Shown here piece by piece: positions 7,501-17,073 of a stretch of 53,234 nucleotides of DNA (within the stretch, counting starts at the first letter, position 1; each line of letters opens with the position of its first letter). The stretch covers positions 1 through 53,234 of the forward strand of contig CAZUVM010000092.1 in the NCBI GenBank assembly GCA_964623885.1, given 5' to 3'. The DNA comes from CAZUVM01 sp964623885 (GTDB lineage: Bacteria > Verrucomicrobiota > Verrucomicrobiia > Limisphaerales > UBA8199). Below the pieces are notes generated by a model, which was given only the letters and a program-made list of their open reading frames with translations, was not told the origin of the DNA and ran no database searches. The translations under genes and the position numbers were made by a program.

Positions 7501-10500
7501 TAGAAGTTGCAGGAGGCCGCGAATAGGAATCTTGAGCCAATCGAGGCGATGCTCCAGTTCGTAGCCGATCTCCGCGATGGCTTTTTCAAGCAGGTAAGCT
7601 TCGAGCAAGACCGAGAAGGGCTCCTTCGCGGCCGGAACCAATCCGGAACCTTTGACGGCCGCGAGGTAAGCCTTGAGAAAGACCACGCTGACCCGGCGCG
7701 ACCAGAAGCGCGCCCAGGGCTCGAGGGTTCCAAGCTGCTGGGGCTGAAGAATGCCGAGGTCGATTTGCTTCAGCAGGGCGGCATAAGCGACGTAGTCGAA
7801 GGATCGGATCATGCCGGCCACGTCGAACAGAGGAGAGCGCTTGATGCGGCGTTCACCCAGGGGCCGGCTGGGCTCGCCTTCGAAATCGACAAAAAAGAAA
7901 TCTTTCCCTGTATAAAGGACCTGGCCGAGATGCAGGTCGCCATGGCAACGGATTCGCTGCGCGCTCAGGCCGACCTGGTAGACCGACCGAAGGCGGCGCA
8001 GGATGTCCGGGGCCGAATCGGCTACTTTCTGCGCATCGGCGCGGAGATCTTGCGGAACGACTGTAAGCTTTTGGCGAAGGCGGGCAATCGTTTGCACCGC
8101 CAGGTTGCGCATCGATTGGTAGAGAGAGCGTTGATAAAAGGGAGTGAATGGCTCCGGCGCAAAATCACGCTCACCCACGTCCGCCGAGAGGGCGCGATGC
8201 AACTCGCCGGTGCGCTGGCCCAACAAGCGGGCCAGCTCGAGATACGTGCCGAGCAAGGCAACCGTCGATTCCGGCGGTTCGGTTTCCGCGAGGGTCGAGA
8301 GGGATCCATCGACGGGCGGCGGGGCGAGCGTTGCGTGCGCCGCCGTGCGGATTCGATCGAAATAGCGGCTCAAGGTATCAAGCGTGTAAGGCCAGCCATC
8401 CTGGGTGCCTGGCAAAAAGCGCGAGAGAATGGCCACGGTAGCGGCAGAGTCGTCATCCCGGTGGCATTCGGCCCACCCTGCCACCGGAGCGATGTTGGGA
8501 AAATTCTGCTCGGTCAAAAATCGACAAAGATCCAGGTCCGGGTTGGCGCCCACCTCAGCTCGGCGCAGGAATTTAAGGACCAATTTGTCGGGATAAATAG
8601 TGATCACGTTGTTCAGCTCCGGGCCGCCGAACGCGGGCGCCGCAGCCGCGGCATCGTTATTGAAGCCGGTGGAACGCAGTGTGGGTGTCGTGAAACCGGA
8701 AAGTTCGCCTGAGAGACCGGTGACCGAACGCCGATGAATGATCGTTGTCAGCAAGGCGCTACTAAACTCCGGGCTGCGATGAGCGAGGTACAGCAAGCCA
8801 GGGGTATCGGAGGTTCCCGATCGCACGCGACAGATGATCTCCCCGGCCGAAGCTTGTTCGAGCCGTTCAGCCGCAGCGCCGCCGGCCCAGGCAATTGGAA
8901 CATAGTAATCCGATGGATCGCCTTCGACAAAGTTCACTGAGACGACCAGCAGCGCGACCGGATTGCCGGAAGACTGCAGTTCAAAGGCATCTCGGATTTG
9001 GACCGAGCGGACTTCCCGGGCCGAAGCCCTTAGAAACCGCGAAGCAGCGAGGAAATCGGTCAGGCAGTTTTCCAGGACATCACGCCGCTTGCTCTTCAGT
9101 AGCTCAGTCCAGTCGTCGCGGACGTTCAGGGTTGCACGTGTGGAAGCGGTTACGGAAGCCTCCGTCGCGGACGCCGGTTCCAGTGCAAACCAGAGGCCCG
9201 CGTGAGGACTAAGCGTAAGGAAATAGGGCTGGTCGGTGATCGCCGGGAAGCTGGTGCCGCCGAAAAGTTCGACGGGGACCCATTTTTGAAACTCGGAGAG
9301 CTCGAGCCGAACTGGCTGGGGATAACGCGACAGGTTGGCAATGATGAGCAGGCGTTCGGATTCGTAGCTGCGCAAGAAAGCAAGCACCTTTCGGTTATCA
9401 GCTTGCACGAAACGCAAGGATCCCCGGCCGAATGCCTTATATCGTTTGCGCAACGTAAGGATTTGTTTTGTCCACCACAGCAGCGAATTGGGATTGCGCT
9501 GCTGAGCTTCCACGTTCACGGCTTCGTAGTGGTATTCAGGGTCGAGGACAATTGGCAGATAGAGCGCCTGCGGCGTCGCTCTGGAAAATCCTGCATTTTT
9601 GTCCGAGCTCCACTGCATAGGGGTCCGGACACCATTGCGGTCGCCGAGGAAAACATTGTCGCCCATGCCGATTTCATCACCGTAATAAAGCACCGGTGTG
9701 CCGGGCAGCGAAAACAGCAGGAGGTTGAGCAGTTCAATTCGTTTGCGATCGTTGCCGAGCAAGGGCGCCAATCGCCGGCGGATCCCCAGGTTCAGGCGCG
9801 CCCGAGCGTCGTTCGCATAAACGCGGTACATGTAATCGCGCTCTTCGTCGGTTACCATTTCCAGCGTCAGTTCATCATGGTTGCGCAGGAACAAGGCCCA
9901 TTGGCTGGTCTCGGGAATCGCCGGAGTCTGGTCCAGAATATCAACAATCGGGACGCGATCCTCCATACGGACCGACATAAAAATCCGCGGCATCAGAGGG
10001 AAATGAAATGCCATATGGCATTCATCACCCTGGCCGCCGCCGAAGTAACTCACGGCATCTTCCGGCCATTGATTGGCCTCACCCAGCAGCATGCGGTCCC
10101 CATATTTTTCGTCCACGAGCTTGCGCAGGGTTTTGAGGTAGGCATGCGTCTCCGCTAAATTTTCGCAGGACGTGCCTTCCCGTTCATAAAGGTATGGGAC
10201 GGCGTCCAACCGCAGGCCATCGACGCCCAAGTCGAGCCAGAATTCGAGCACACGCGCGATTTCTTTGTGCACGTGCGGGCTGTCATAATTGAGGTCGGGC
10301 TGGTGAGAATAAAAGCGGTGCCAAAAATAGGCGCGCGCAACCGGATCCCAAGTCCAGTTCGACAGCTCGAAATCGCGAAAAATAATTCGCGCCTCGCGAT
10401 ACTTGTCGGGCGTGTCGCTCCAGACATAAAAGTCGCGCCAAACGCTGCCTGGCCGTGCGCGTCGGGAGCGTTGAAACCAGGGGTGCTGGTCGGAGGTGTG

Positions 10501-10842
10501 GTTGACGACCAGCTCCGTAATCACTTTTAGATTCCGGGCATGCGCCTCGCGCAGGAGTAATTTGAAATCCCGAAGGCTGCCGTAGATGGGGTTAATTGAA
10601 TAGTAGTCGGCGATGTCATATCCGTCGTCCTTTAGGGGTGACGGATAAAACGGCAGAAGCCAAATGGCCGTCACGCCGAGATCCTGCAGGTAATCCAGTT
10701 TGCGCGTCAGCCCGGCAAAATCTCCGATTCCATCCGCATTGTCATCCGCGAAAGCCCGGACGTGGACTTCGTAGATGATTGCATCTTTGTACCAGAGTGA
10801 ATTGTTGGCGACCCGGGTTTTTGGCGCGTTGGCGTCAGTCAT
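7489..10842 (-). CDS. treS: Trehalose synthase - maltokinase fusion (TreS-Mak)
   Basis: A 1117-residue cytoplasmic enzyme. Residues about 15-560 form the GH13 maltose alpha-D-glucosyltransferase (maltose to trehalose), with nucleophile Asp213 in GLRLDAV, acid/base Glu255 in LLGEAN and Asp323 in LRNHDEL. Residues about 600-1117 form a maltokinase/Pep2-like domain with RCHGDLHLGQ (about 961-970) and VDFEGEPSR (about 984), the kinase catalytic and metal-binding motifs. Together the halves can interconvert trehalose and maltose and phosphorylate maltose to maltose-1-phosphate for GlgE-type glucan synthesis. No glgE, glgB or treY/treZ is next to it here. The ATG at 10840-10842 is used; only a weak AGGCA precedes it. 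Confidence 0.92.
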   Translation of the reverse strand: MTDANAPKTRVANNSLWYKDAIIYEVHVRAFADDNADGIGDFAGLTRKLDYLQDLGVTAIWLLPFYPSPLKDDGYDIADYYSINPIYGSLRDFKLLLREAHARNLKVITELVVNHTSDQHPWFQRSRRARPGSVWRDFYVWSDTPDKYREARIIFRDFELSNWTWDPVARAYFWHRFYSHQPDLNYDSPHVHKEIARVLEFWLDLGVDGLRLDAVPYLYEREGTSCENLAETHAYLKTLRKLVDEKYGDRMLLGEANQWPEDAVSYFGGGQGDECHMAFHFPLMPRIFMSVRMEDRVPIVDILDQTPAIPETSQWALFLRNHDELTLEMVTDEERDYMYRVYANDARARLNLGIRRRLAPLLGNDRKRIELLNLLLFSLPGTPVLYYGDEIGMGDNVFLGDRNGVRTPMQWSSDKNAGFSRATPQALYLPIVLDPEYHYEAVNVEAQQRNPNSLLWWTKQILTLRKRYKAFGRGSLRFVQADNRKVLAFLRSYESERLLIIANLSRYPQPVRLELSEFQKWVPVELFGGTSFPAITDQPYFLTLSPHAGLWFALEPASATEASVTASTRATLNVRDDWTELLKSKRRDVLENCLTDFLAASRFLRASAREVRSVQIRDAFELQSSGNPVALLVVSVNFVEGDPSDYYVPIAWAGGAAAERLEQASAGEIICRVRSGTSDTPGLLYLAHRSPEFSSALLTTIIHRRSVTGLSGELSGFTTPTLRSTGFNNDAAAAAPAFGGPELNNVITIYPDKLVLKFLRRAEVGANPDLDLCRFLTEQNFPNIAPVAGWAECHRDDDSAATVAILSRFLPGTQDGWPYTLDTLSRYFDRIRTAAHATLAPPPVDGSLSTLAETEPPESTVALLGTYLELARLLGQRTGELHRALSADVGERDFAPEPFTPFYQRSLYQSMRNLAVQTIARLRQKLTVVPQDLRADAQKVADSAPDILRRLRSVYQVGLSAQRIRCHGDLHLGQVLYTGKDFFFVDFEGEPSRPLGERRIKRSPLFDVAGMIRSFDYVAYAALLKQIDLGILQPQQLGTLEPWARFWSRRVSVVFLKAYLAAVKGSGLVPAAKEPFSVLLEAYLLEKAIAEIGYELEHRLDWLKIPIRGLLQLLSSS

Positions 10843-11183
10843 GGCAAGTGCCTAAAGCAGCTCAGCTTCGGTACAGAAATCCATAGACAAATCGTTCCGC
10901 GAGTTGGCAGGGTTGTCAATGAGGATGGGCGGGCTTTACTCCACACATGAGCCTGCACGGAGAGACCACGAAATAAACGAAACACGCGAAAAGAAGCCGA
11001 GCCTTTCGCTTATTTTGGTTGTTTTTCGTGGTTATAGATGGGCCAAGTTGCTTCTCCGATGCACGTGCAGATTCGGGGCAGGAAGCGGGTAAGGTGTTTA
11101 CCCCATACCGTCAAAAGGGGCTTGGTGGTAGTAAACCCCAAGCTCGAACAATCGATTAAAGGAGGAAGACTGTTTAGGAAGAC
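10843..11183. other. Gene-free stretch with a palindromic repeat
   Basis: No gene supported. The left part must carry the promoter of the leftward trehalose synthase gene. At about 10963-11035 ACCACGAAATAAACGAAAC is followed, some 50 bp on, by GTTGTTTTTCGTGGT, the two arms of an imperfect inverted repeat; a relative lies at 35413-35470. Confidence 0.5.
10963..11035. repeat. Imperfect inverted repeat, ACCACGAAATACACGAAA family
   Basis: The left arm begins ACCACGAAATAAACGAAACA and the right arm ends TTTTTCGTGGT. The second copy at 35413-35470 has the same arms around a different spacer, so this is a dispersed family rather than a chance palindrome. Confidence 0.6.
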
Positions 11184-11215
11184 AAGAGAGCGACCTGCGC
11201 CTGGGTCGCTCTCTT
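11184..11215 (-). terminator. Hairpin terminator of the small secreted protein gene
   Basis: A perfect 12-bp stem (AAGAGAGCGACC at 11184-11195, GGTCGCTCTCTT at 11204-11215) with an 8-base loop, 5 bp past the stop codon at 11221-11223. Read leftwards the stem is followed by GTCTTCCT, a weak U-tract. It is most likely the terminator of the minus-strand gene ending at 11221. Confidence 0.65.
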
Positions 11216-11220
11216 ACTTT

Positions 11221-11592
11221 TTATTGATCCAGCACCCTCAACTGGTTGGTGCTGGTGAGAATGATCTCCGGACGGCCGCGATACTGGGCGATCTTGCCGC
11301 TGATCTCCACGTTCTTATCTTTGAGCTTTTCGATCTCGGGGAACAGGTTGGTTTTGTTGGCGAAGATCACGGCTGTGAACGTTTGGTTGGGGAAAGGTTT
11401 GTCGAAGTTCAAGCGAACGAGGCGTTCCGCGCGGTTCACCTCGGCGATTTTTCCGCTGACAATGGCATCGGCATCGATGTGTTGTTTGGCGGCACTGGCC
11501 TGAATTTTGACCAGGGCATTCGTTTTAGTTTCCTGAGCCAGCCCGACGGCGCAAGCCAAGGCCAAGGCAGCCAACAGAACTGTCGTTCTCAT
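11221..11592 (-). CDS. Small exported OB-fold-like protein
   Basis: A 123-residue protein with a signal peptide (MRTTVLLAALALACAVGLAQ). The mature part alternates strands around VSGKIAEVNRAERLVRLNF, TAVIFANKTNLF and NVEISGKIAQYRGRPEIIL, ending TNQLRVL. This pattern (paired V-x-G-K-I and G-R-P-E-I motifs) resembles the small OB-fold, tRNA_anti-like exported proteins seen in Verrucomicrobiota; ligand and role are unknown. The start is the ATG at 11590-11592, because only this one gives a proper signal peptide. A longer frame upstream is antisense to pepP and was rejected. A hairpin terminator follows the stop. Confidence 0.7.
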   Translation of the reverse strand: MRTTVLLAALALACAVGLAQETKTNALVKIQASAAKQHIDADAIVSGKIAEVNRAERLVRLNFDKPFPNQTFTAVIFANKTNLFPEIEKLKDKNVEISGKIAQYRGRPEIILTSTNQLRVLDQ

Positions 11593-11694
11593 GGACCTGT
11601 CAATAGCGGGAGCTCGAGGTGTTGGCAAGCTGGTAAAACCCATTTCTTTCAGACTGGCATATGGCGTGGCGCAGTGTAAATAAGGCGCTGGCTT

Positions 11695-12990
11695 ATGCGA
11701 TACGCACTCATCGACTCGAAGCTGTTCAAACAAAACCGCAAAAACCTGTCGAAAATGCTCTTGCCAGACTCGCTGGCGGTGGTGAACGCGAACGATGTTT
11801 TGCCAACCAACGCGGATGGCTTGCTGGTTCTGCGCGCCAATTCGGATTTGTTTTACCTCAGCGGTGTGGAACAGGAGGAGAGCATCCTGTTGCTTTATCC
11901 CAACGCGCACGATGAAAAGATGAGGGAGATTCTGTTTTTGCGCGAAACGAATGAGTTGCTGGCGATCTGGGAAGGCCATAAGCTCACGAAGGAGGAAGCG
12001 CGGAAAGTCTGCGGGATTCAACGTATCGAGTGGCTCACTGAGTTCAGGCCGATATTTCATCGGTTGATGTGCGAATGCGATCACGTATACCTCAATACGA
12101 ACGAGCACAAACGCGCCCACATTGTGGTGGAAACGCGGGAAGCGCGGTTTGTAGCCGAGACCGTTCGATGCTATCCGCTTCACGATTATAAGCGGCTGGC
12201 GCCGCTGATGCACCGGTTGCGGGCGGTAAAGTCCGGGATCGAAATCGATTTGTTACGGCAGGCTTGCGCGATCACGAAAGCAGGTTTTCTGCGTGTTTGC
12301 CGAAAAGTAAAACCGGGAATCAACGAAATGGAAGTGGAAGCGGAGTTCATCCATGAGTTCACCCGGCGCGGCGGCGCTTTTGCATATTCGCCGATTATCG
12401 CCAGCGGCAAGAATGCCTGTGTGTTGCACTACCTCCAGAATGATCAGACTTGCCGTGACGGCGACCTGCTTCTATTGGACGTGGCCGCCAGCTACGCCAA
12501 TTACAATGCGGATCTCACCCGCACAATCCCGGTGAATGGCCGGTTCACGCGACGCCAGCGCCAGGTGTATCATGCGGTTTTGCGCGTGCTGAGGGGCGCC
12601 AGCCAGGCGGCCAAACCCGGCAAACTGCCCAAGGATTGGCAGACTGAGGCGGAGTCGCTCATGGAGAGGGAACTGCTGGATTTGCGCCTGCTGACGAAAG
12701 CGCAGATTCGCAAGCAAGACCCGGACAAACCAGCCCTAAAGAAGTATTTTATGCACGGCGTCGGTCACCCGTTGGGGCTCGACGTGCACGACGTGGGAAT
12801 TACGACTGAGCCGATACAAACCGGCTGGGTGCTAACCGTTGAACCAGGCATTTACCTGCCGGAGGAGGGATTTGCCGTACGACTGGAGAATGATGTGCTC
12901 ATCCAGGAAGGGGGCAACGTTGACCTGATGGCCGATATCCCAATCGAGCCGGCGGAGATAGAAAGCCTGACGCGACGAAGCAAGAAGTAA
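11695..12990 (+). CDS. pepP: Xaa-Pro aminopeptidase
   Basis: A 431-residue cytosolic M24B metallopeptidase that removes N-terminal residues preceding proline. The N-terminal aminopeptidase-P domain (about 1-165) is followed by the pita-bread catalytic domain. All five dimetal ligands are present: Asp262 (LLLDVAA), Asp273 (NADLTRT), His358 (HGVGHPLG), Glu383 (TVEPGIY) and Glu398 (RLEND). His354 and the VHD motif also fit. The length is normal for PepP. It is divergent from the small exported protein gene and convergent with rpoD, the stops being 19 bp apart. Confidence 0.93.
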   Translation: MRYALIDSKLFKQNRKNLSKMLLPDSLAVVNANDVLPTNADGLLVLRANSDLFYLSGVEQEESILLLYPNAHDEKMREILFLRETNELLAIWEGHKLTKEEARKVCGIQRIEWLTEFRPIFHRLMCECDHVYLNTNEHKRAHIVVETREARFVAETVRCYPLHDYKRLAPLMHRLRAVKSGIEIDLLRQACAITKAGFLRVCRKVKPGINEMEVEAEFIHEFTRRGGAFAYSPIIASGKNACVLHYLQNDQTCRDGDLLLLDVAASYANYNADLTRTIPVNGRFTRRQRQVYHAVLRVLRGASQAAKPGKLPKDWQTEAESLMERELLDLRLLTKAQIRKQDPDKPALKKYFMHGVGHPLGLDVHDVGITTEPIQTGWVLTVEPGIYLPEEGFAVRLENDVLIQEGGNVDLMADIPIEPAEIESLTRRSKK

Positions 12991-13009
12991 CCGATCTTTG
13001 GTTCTCTTC

Positions 13010-14866
13010 TTACTCCTCAATTTCCTGCAGCTCGAGAAAGCCGTGAAGCTGGCGGATGCGGGTCGGGTGCCGCATCTTGCGCAACGCTTTGGCCTCGATC
13101 TGACGGATGCGTTCACGGGTGACGCGGAACTGCCGGCCGACTTCCTCGAGCGTGCGTGAATAGCCATCTCCGAGGCCAAAACGCAACTCCAGCACCTTGC
13201 GTTCACGTTCGGACAGACTGGCCAGCACGTCACCGAGCTTGTCTTTGAGCAGGCTGAAACTCGTCATCTCGGAAGGGCTTTCTGTGCTCTTGTCCTCGAT
13301 GAAATCGCCGAAGCTGGTGTCCTCTCCGTCACCTACTGGAGATTGCAGGGAAATCGGTTGCTGGGCCATCTTGAGCACGGCGCGCACTCGCTCGACTGGA
13401 AGTTGCATTTCGTCCGCTATCTCTTCCGGGCTCGGTTCGCGCCCGAAATCCTGGAGGAGCCGTTTTTGGGTGCGCATGAGTTTGTTGATCGTTTCGATCA
13501 TGTGCACCGGAATGCGGATCGTGCGCGCCTGGTCGGCAATCGAGCGGGTGATCGCCTGCCGGATCCACCAGGTGGCATAGGTCGAAAACTTGTAGCCGCG
13601 GCGGTACTCGAATTTCTCGACCGCTTTCATCAGACCCATATTGCCCTCCTGGATGAGATCGAGAAACGACAGACCGCGATTCGTGTATTTCTTGGCGATG
13701 GAGATGACCAGGCGGAGATTGGCTTCTACCATTTCGGTTTTTGCCTGAACAGCCCGGGCGGCGGCGCGTTTTAGCTGGTCGTAGAGCGCGAGATACTCCG
13801 AGTGCGGCATGCGCACGAATTCCTCGAGCGCCTGGATTTTGAGTTGCTCGGCCTCGAGCAAAGATTGATGCGGCAGCGACTTGCGGCTTTCCTCCAGTTC
13901 CTTGAGCAGACGCAGGCTGAGCTGGAACTTGTCGTAGATGTTCTCCGCCACCAACGCAATCTCTTCGATCACCTTTTGCTTGTAATAAAAACGTGCAAAA
14001 GTGGCCTGCAGCTTGCGCTGCGGTTTCGTCAGGTTTGCGCTAATCCTTGCTCGGCCCGCTGCCGAGGTTTCCTTGTGCCAGGAAGCGAACTGCTCGTCCA
14101 TCTGCATATCCAGCGCCTGCACGGTCTTGATCAGCTTTCGCAACGCGCGCAGATGGTACTCCCGTCCCTCGATCTTCTTGTCGAGAATGACCCGGTCAAA
14201 GCGCTCTTTCGGAGGCTCGGATACCAGCTTGTCCGCCAGCGCGATGTGTTCCTTCGCGCAAAAGCCGAAGCTGTAGATTATCTGTTTGAGCTCATTTTCC
14301 GCGCTCTCAATGCGTTTGGAAATTTCAACTTCCTGCTCGCGGGTGAGCAGCGGCACCTGCCCCATTTGCTTAAGGTACATCCGCACTGGATCATCGAGGA
14401 TATCGAGCCGCGTCTTTTCGTCGTCTTCCTCAGGCTCCGGCTGCTTGACCCGGTCGACCTCCGCCTGGTCGACGATCTCGACCTCGAGATTGCGCAGCTT
14501 GATATAAATCTCGTCCAAGTCCTCAGGGGTCAGCAGAGAATCGGGCAGAGCATCATTAATGTCGTTATAAGTCAGGTAACCCTGTTCCTGGGCCAGCCGG
14601 AGGAGTTCTTTAACTTTTTCCGCCAGTTCGGAGGCGTGGTTGGGAATACCCTGGCCATTGCCGCCATTGGTCCCATTGGCAACGATCAGCACCGGCAGCC
14701 GGCCGTTACCCGGAACCGCGTGGCTCTCGCCATTGACCCGCGCGCCCGGAACAACGGTTATTAAACCTCCGTTCGACGCGTGATTGGAATTGGGGTCTGG
14801 TTCTGCTGAAGGTTGTTTTTTAGGGTGGGGTCGCGAATCGTTCTTGCTCACCTTCAATCTGGCCAT
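13010..14866 (-). CDS. rpoD: Primary RNA polymerase sigma factor RpoD
   Basis: A 618-residue sigma-70 housekeeping factor. Region 1.1-like sequence (residues about 80-130, LLRLAQEQGYLTYNDIND) is followed by region 1.2 (DPVRMYLKQMGQVPLLT), a non-conserved region, and region 2 at about 370-455 with RLVISIAKKYTNRG, DLIQEGNMGL and YKFSTYATWWIRQAI. Region 3 (REPSPEEIADEM) and region 4 follow, the latter with the -35 helix-turn-helix at about 571-599 (TLEEVGRQFRVTRERIRQIE). The N-terminal about 50 residues are a low-complexity Asn/Gly/Pro linker. The usual dnaG neighbour is absent; an alpha/beta hydrolase gene lies upstream. Confidence 0.97.
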   Translation of the reverse strand: MARLKVSKNDSRPHPKKQPSAEPDPNSNHASNGGLITVVPGARVNGESHAVPGNGRLPVLIVANGTNGGNGQGIPNHASELAEKVKELLRLAQEQGYLTYNDINDALPDSLLTPEDLDEIYIKLRNLEVEIVDQAEVDRVKQPEPEEDDEKTRLDILDDPVRMYLKQMGQVPLLTREQEVEISKRIESAENELKQIIYSFGFCAKEHIALADKLVSEPPKERFDRVILDKKIEGREYHLRALRKLIKTVQALDMQMDEQFASWHKETSAAGRARISANLTKPQRKLQATFARFYYKQKVIEEIALVAENIYDKFQLSLRLLKELEESRKSLPHQSLLEAEQLKIQALEEFVRMPHSEYLALYDQLKRAAARAVQAKTEMVEANLRLVISIAKKYTNRGLSFLDLIQEGNMGLMKAVEKFEYRRGYKFSTYATWWIRQAITRSIADQARTIRIPVHMIETINKLMRTQKRLLQDFGREPSPEEIADEMQLPVERVRAVLKMAQQPISLQSPVGDGEDTSFGDFIEDKSTESPSEMTSFSLLKDKLGDVLASLSERERKVLELRFGLGDGYSRTLEEVGRQFRVTRERIRQIEAKALRKMRHPTRIRQLHGFLELQEIEE

Positions 14867-15101
14867 AGTACTTCAAATGCTAAACGTCAAAGGACAAACC
14901 GACGGGTCCGATCTTGTGGAGACCACGAATTGGAGTCAAGCCGGGAAAGAGAATTCCGGCGCACAACAGGATTGATTTGCTTCCGCGTGAAAAATGCACG
15001 GCGAACAGCGGCAGCTTCTCTGCCAGTAACACGGCTGAAGGAAACTAAGCCGGCGTCTCTCGCGCGGCAAGGACTTTGCGCCGCGATTATTGACGGGTTC
15101 G
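14867..15101. other. rpoD upstream region
   Basis: 235 bp between the hydrolase stop and the rpoD start. I see no gene and no strong promoter match in it. A short GCCGCGCAAAG-type inverted motif lies near 15062-15085 (CGCGCGGCAAGG / TTTGCGCCGCG). Confidence 0.4.
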
Positions 15102-15890
15102 TCACGGATGAGGTTGTCGGTAAAAATGCGGAGTCAGGAATTGCCTTACCTGCGCCACAAATTCAGTGGTGTTTTCAACATGTGGCAGGTGTCCGGCTCG
15201 TGAGACCGTCCAAAGCTCAGCTTTCGGAAATAGCCGCCGAATCTCGGGCAGGTCGTGCTCCACAAGAAAGGTGGAACTTTCTCCTCTGAGAAAGAGAACT
15301 GGCCCATCAAATGCCTGCCCATTGCCGACGGCATGGCTGAGCTGCGCATAATTCTGCTGGATTTCTTGCAGCCCTATCTGCCAGCGAAAGGCGCCGTGAG
15401 ATTGCCGCTTTAAATTCTTCAGCAGAAATTGACGAGTGGCGAGTTCGGGGACCGCAGGAGCCAACGCCTGCTCCAGTTCGCATCGATCTTTGGCCGTTGC
15501 GATATTAAGTGAGAGCATCGCTCTTAGAATTTGCTCATGGCGTGGTGCCGCAGCGCCTGGCGCCATATCGACCACGATCAGCTTATTCACCAGCGCCGGA
15601 TACAGCATAGCGAATTGCATCGCGGTTTTGCCGCCCATTGAATGGCCCATTAAACTAATCGGCGGCAGACGATGTGTGGTAATGAACTCCTCCAAGTCTC
15701 CCGCCATCAGCTCATAATTCATCTCCGGCGAATGCGGTGATTGGCCGTGATTACGCTGGTCTACTGCGAAGACTTGAAAGTGCGCTGAAAGCTTGAGGCT
15801 GATCGAGTGCCAATTCTCAAGGGACCCGAACAGCCCATGGAGAATGATTAAAGGCTCGCCATGGCCATAAGAACGGAAATGCAGCCGCAT
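15102..15890 (-). CDS. Alpha/beta-hydrolase, YbfF-like esterase
   Basis: A 262-residue alpha/beta hydrolase with the oxyanion HGLFGS motif (residues 18-23), VDQRNHGQS, the nucleophile elbow GHSMGG (Ser84) and the late catalytic His in RAGHLPHVEN. This pattern fits the YbfF-type esterases acting on short acyl (thio)esters; the natural substrate is unknown. The ATG at 15888-15890 is chosen because it follows the glycosyltransferase stop by 16 bp. A longer frame to 15971 would overlap that gene and add an unlikely basic leader. Probably the third gene of an operon with the glycosyltransferase and DUF4838 genes. Confidence 0.85.
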   Translation of the reverse strand: MRLHFRSYGHGEPLIILHGLFGSLENWHSISLKLSAHFQVFAVDQRNHGQSPHSPEMNYELMAGDLEEFITTHRLPPISLMGHSMGGKTAMQFAMLYPALVNKLIVVDMAPGAAAPRHEQILRAMLSLNIATAKDRCELEQALAPAVPELATRQFLLKNLKRQSHGAFRWQIGLQEIQQNYAQLSHAVGNGQAFDGPVLFLRGESSTFLVEHDLPEIRRLFPKAELWTVSRAGHLPHVENTTEFVAQVRQFLTPHFYRQPHP

Positions 15891-15906
15891 GAGGGGATTC
15901 GAGGGT

Positions 15907-17046
15907 TTAGCTTTGTTTCGAGGCTCGCTGGTACACTTCCAGCGTGGCCTGGGCGGTTTTGGCCCAATCAAACTTGTGCGCCTGCGCGAGGCCGGCCGCC
16001 CGCAAACGGTTCCGCGTCGCCGAGTCTGTTGCTACGATATAGAGTTGCTTCGCGATGGTGTGGATATCTTCGGGCTGAACGATTGCGGCCGCCGCACCCA
16101 GCACCTCGCCCAAAGAGCCGCAAGCCGAAGCGATGACCGGGCAGCCGCAGGCCATCGCTTCGAGAGGGGGCATGCCGAACCCTTCGTAAAGAGATGGATA
16201 CACAAAAGCACCCGAGGCTCGATACAATTCCGGAAGGTCTGAATCCGGCACAAAGCCCAGGCAATGAATGTCTGCGACAAAGGGTGATCGGCGAATGGCA
16301 GCGTGAATTGCCTCCGCGCCATGCCAATCACTGCCGGCAAAAACCAATTGCCAGTCCGCCTTTGTGGCGGCTTTGAATTCCTCAAATGCGGATATCAATC
16401 GCACATGATTTTTGCCCGGATGCTCCAAGCGGGCGACGTAGAGAAAAAAAGGTGAGCGGAGATCGCGCTGCGCCCATTTCCTTTGCGCCTCCTCCGCTGA
16501 CCCGGGAGAGAATCGTTCATGCTCGATTCCGTTATGGACTACTGTGATTCGCGAGGCAGGCAGGCGAAAAAAGTTCATCAAATCGTTCGCCGTGTTTTGG
16601 CTGATCGCAATGATTTGGTCCTGCCGGTGGGCGAGTCGCCTGGCGATGACACGGCCGTAGATCATTCTCTTCCAATCGTATTTGTCCGGCACGCGAAACG
16701 GAGCCAGATCGTGGATGGTAGCCACCAATCGACACGGCTTTCGCCAGAGCAGCCGACGATAGCTTGGGATGTGAAGCACCTCGATCCCATGCTGCTGAAC
16801 CAGGTTTGGCAACTGTGCCTGGTGCCAGAGGATGTTTTTTACCGGTGGCCGAAACCTTTCCGGCACCACTATCTGTTTCATGGCGCCTTTCAGGAAATCG
16901 AACAGCGGCAAGTCCTCTGCCAAAATGAACAGGGTGAACTCATGCTGTTTGGCATGGCCCGAAAGCGCGCGGAGCAGTGCAAATACATACTGTGCCACGC
17001 CGGTTTTGCCGCGCTGAATGACGGAAGTGGAAATGCCAATGCGCAT
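15907..17046 (-). CDS. Family 4 glycosyltransferase
   Basis: A 379-residue GT-B glycosyltransferase. The N-terminal acceptor domain starts MRIGISTSVIQRGKTGVAQY, with the glycine-rich turn typical of GT4 enzymes. The donor domain begins near residue 200 (FFLYVARLEHPGKNH) and contains the EX7E motif in SLYEGFGMPPLEAMACG (about residues 287-303), which binds the nucleotide sugar. The substrate cannot be told from sequence; extracellular polysaccharide or glycolipid synthesis is usual. It sits 27 bp after the DUF4838 stop and 16 bp before the esterase start, so the three are probably one transcript. Confidence 0.9.
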   Translation of the reverse strand: MRIGISTSVIQRGKTGVAQYVFALLRALSGHAKQHEFTLFILAEDLPLFDFLKGAMKQIVVPERFRPPVKNILWHQAQLPNLVQQHGIEVLHIPSYRRLLWRKPCRLVATIHDLAPFRVPDKYDWKRMIYGRVIARRLAHRQDQIIAISQNTANDLMNFFRLPASRITVVHNGIEHERFSPGSAEEAQRKWAQRDLRSPFFLYVARLEHPGKNHVRLISAFEEFKAATKADWQLVFAGSDWHGAEAIHAAIRRSPFVADIHCLGFVPDSDLPELYRASGAFVYPSLYEGFGMPPLEAMACGCPVIASACGSLGEVLGAAAAIVQPEDIHTIAKQLYIVATDSATRNRLRAAGLAQAHKFDWAKTAQATLEVYQRASKQS

Positions 17047-17073
17047 GTGCCGTTTATCTGTGCAAGCAGAGAG

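Noticed and set aside
9202..10158. 318-codon plus-strand frame opposite treS
   Set aside because: Shadow of the GH13 domain, which has all its catalytic motifs on the other strand.
11593..12213. N-terminal extension of the small exported OB-like protein
   Set aside because: It is antisense to pepP, and the signal peptide starts only at 11592.
13802..14764. 320-codon plus-strand frame opposite rpoD
   Set aside because: Mirror frame of a strongly conserved gene; Leu/Arg-rich translation with no motif.
14887..15105. 72-codon frame upstream of rpoD
   Set aside because: Arg/Ser-rich composition typical of a chance frame; no ribosome site.
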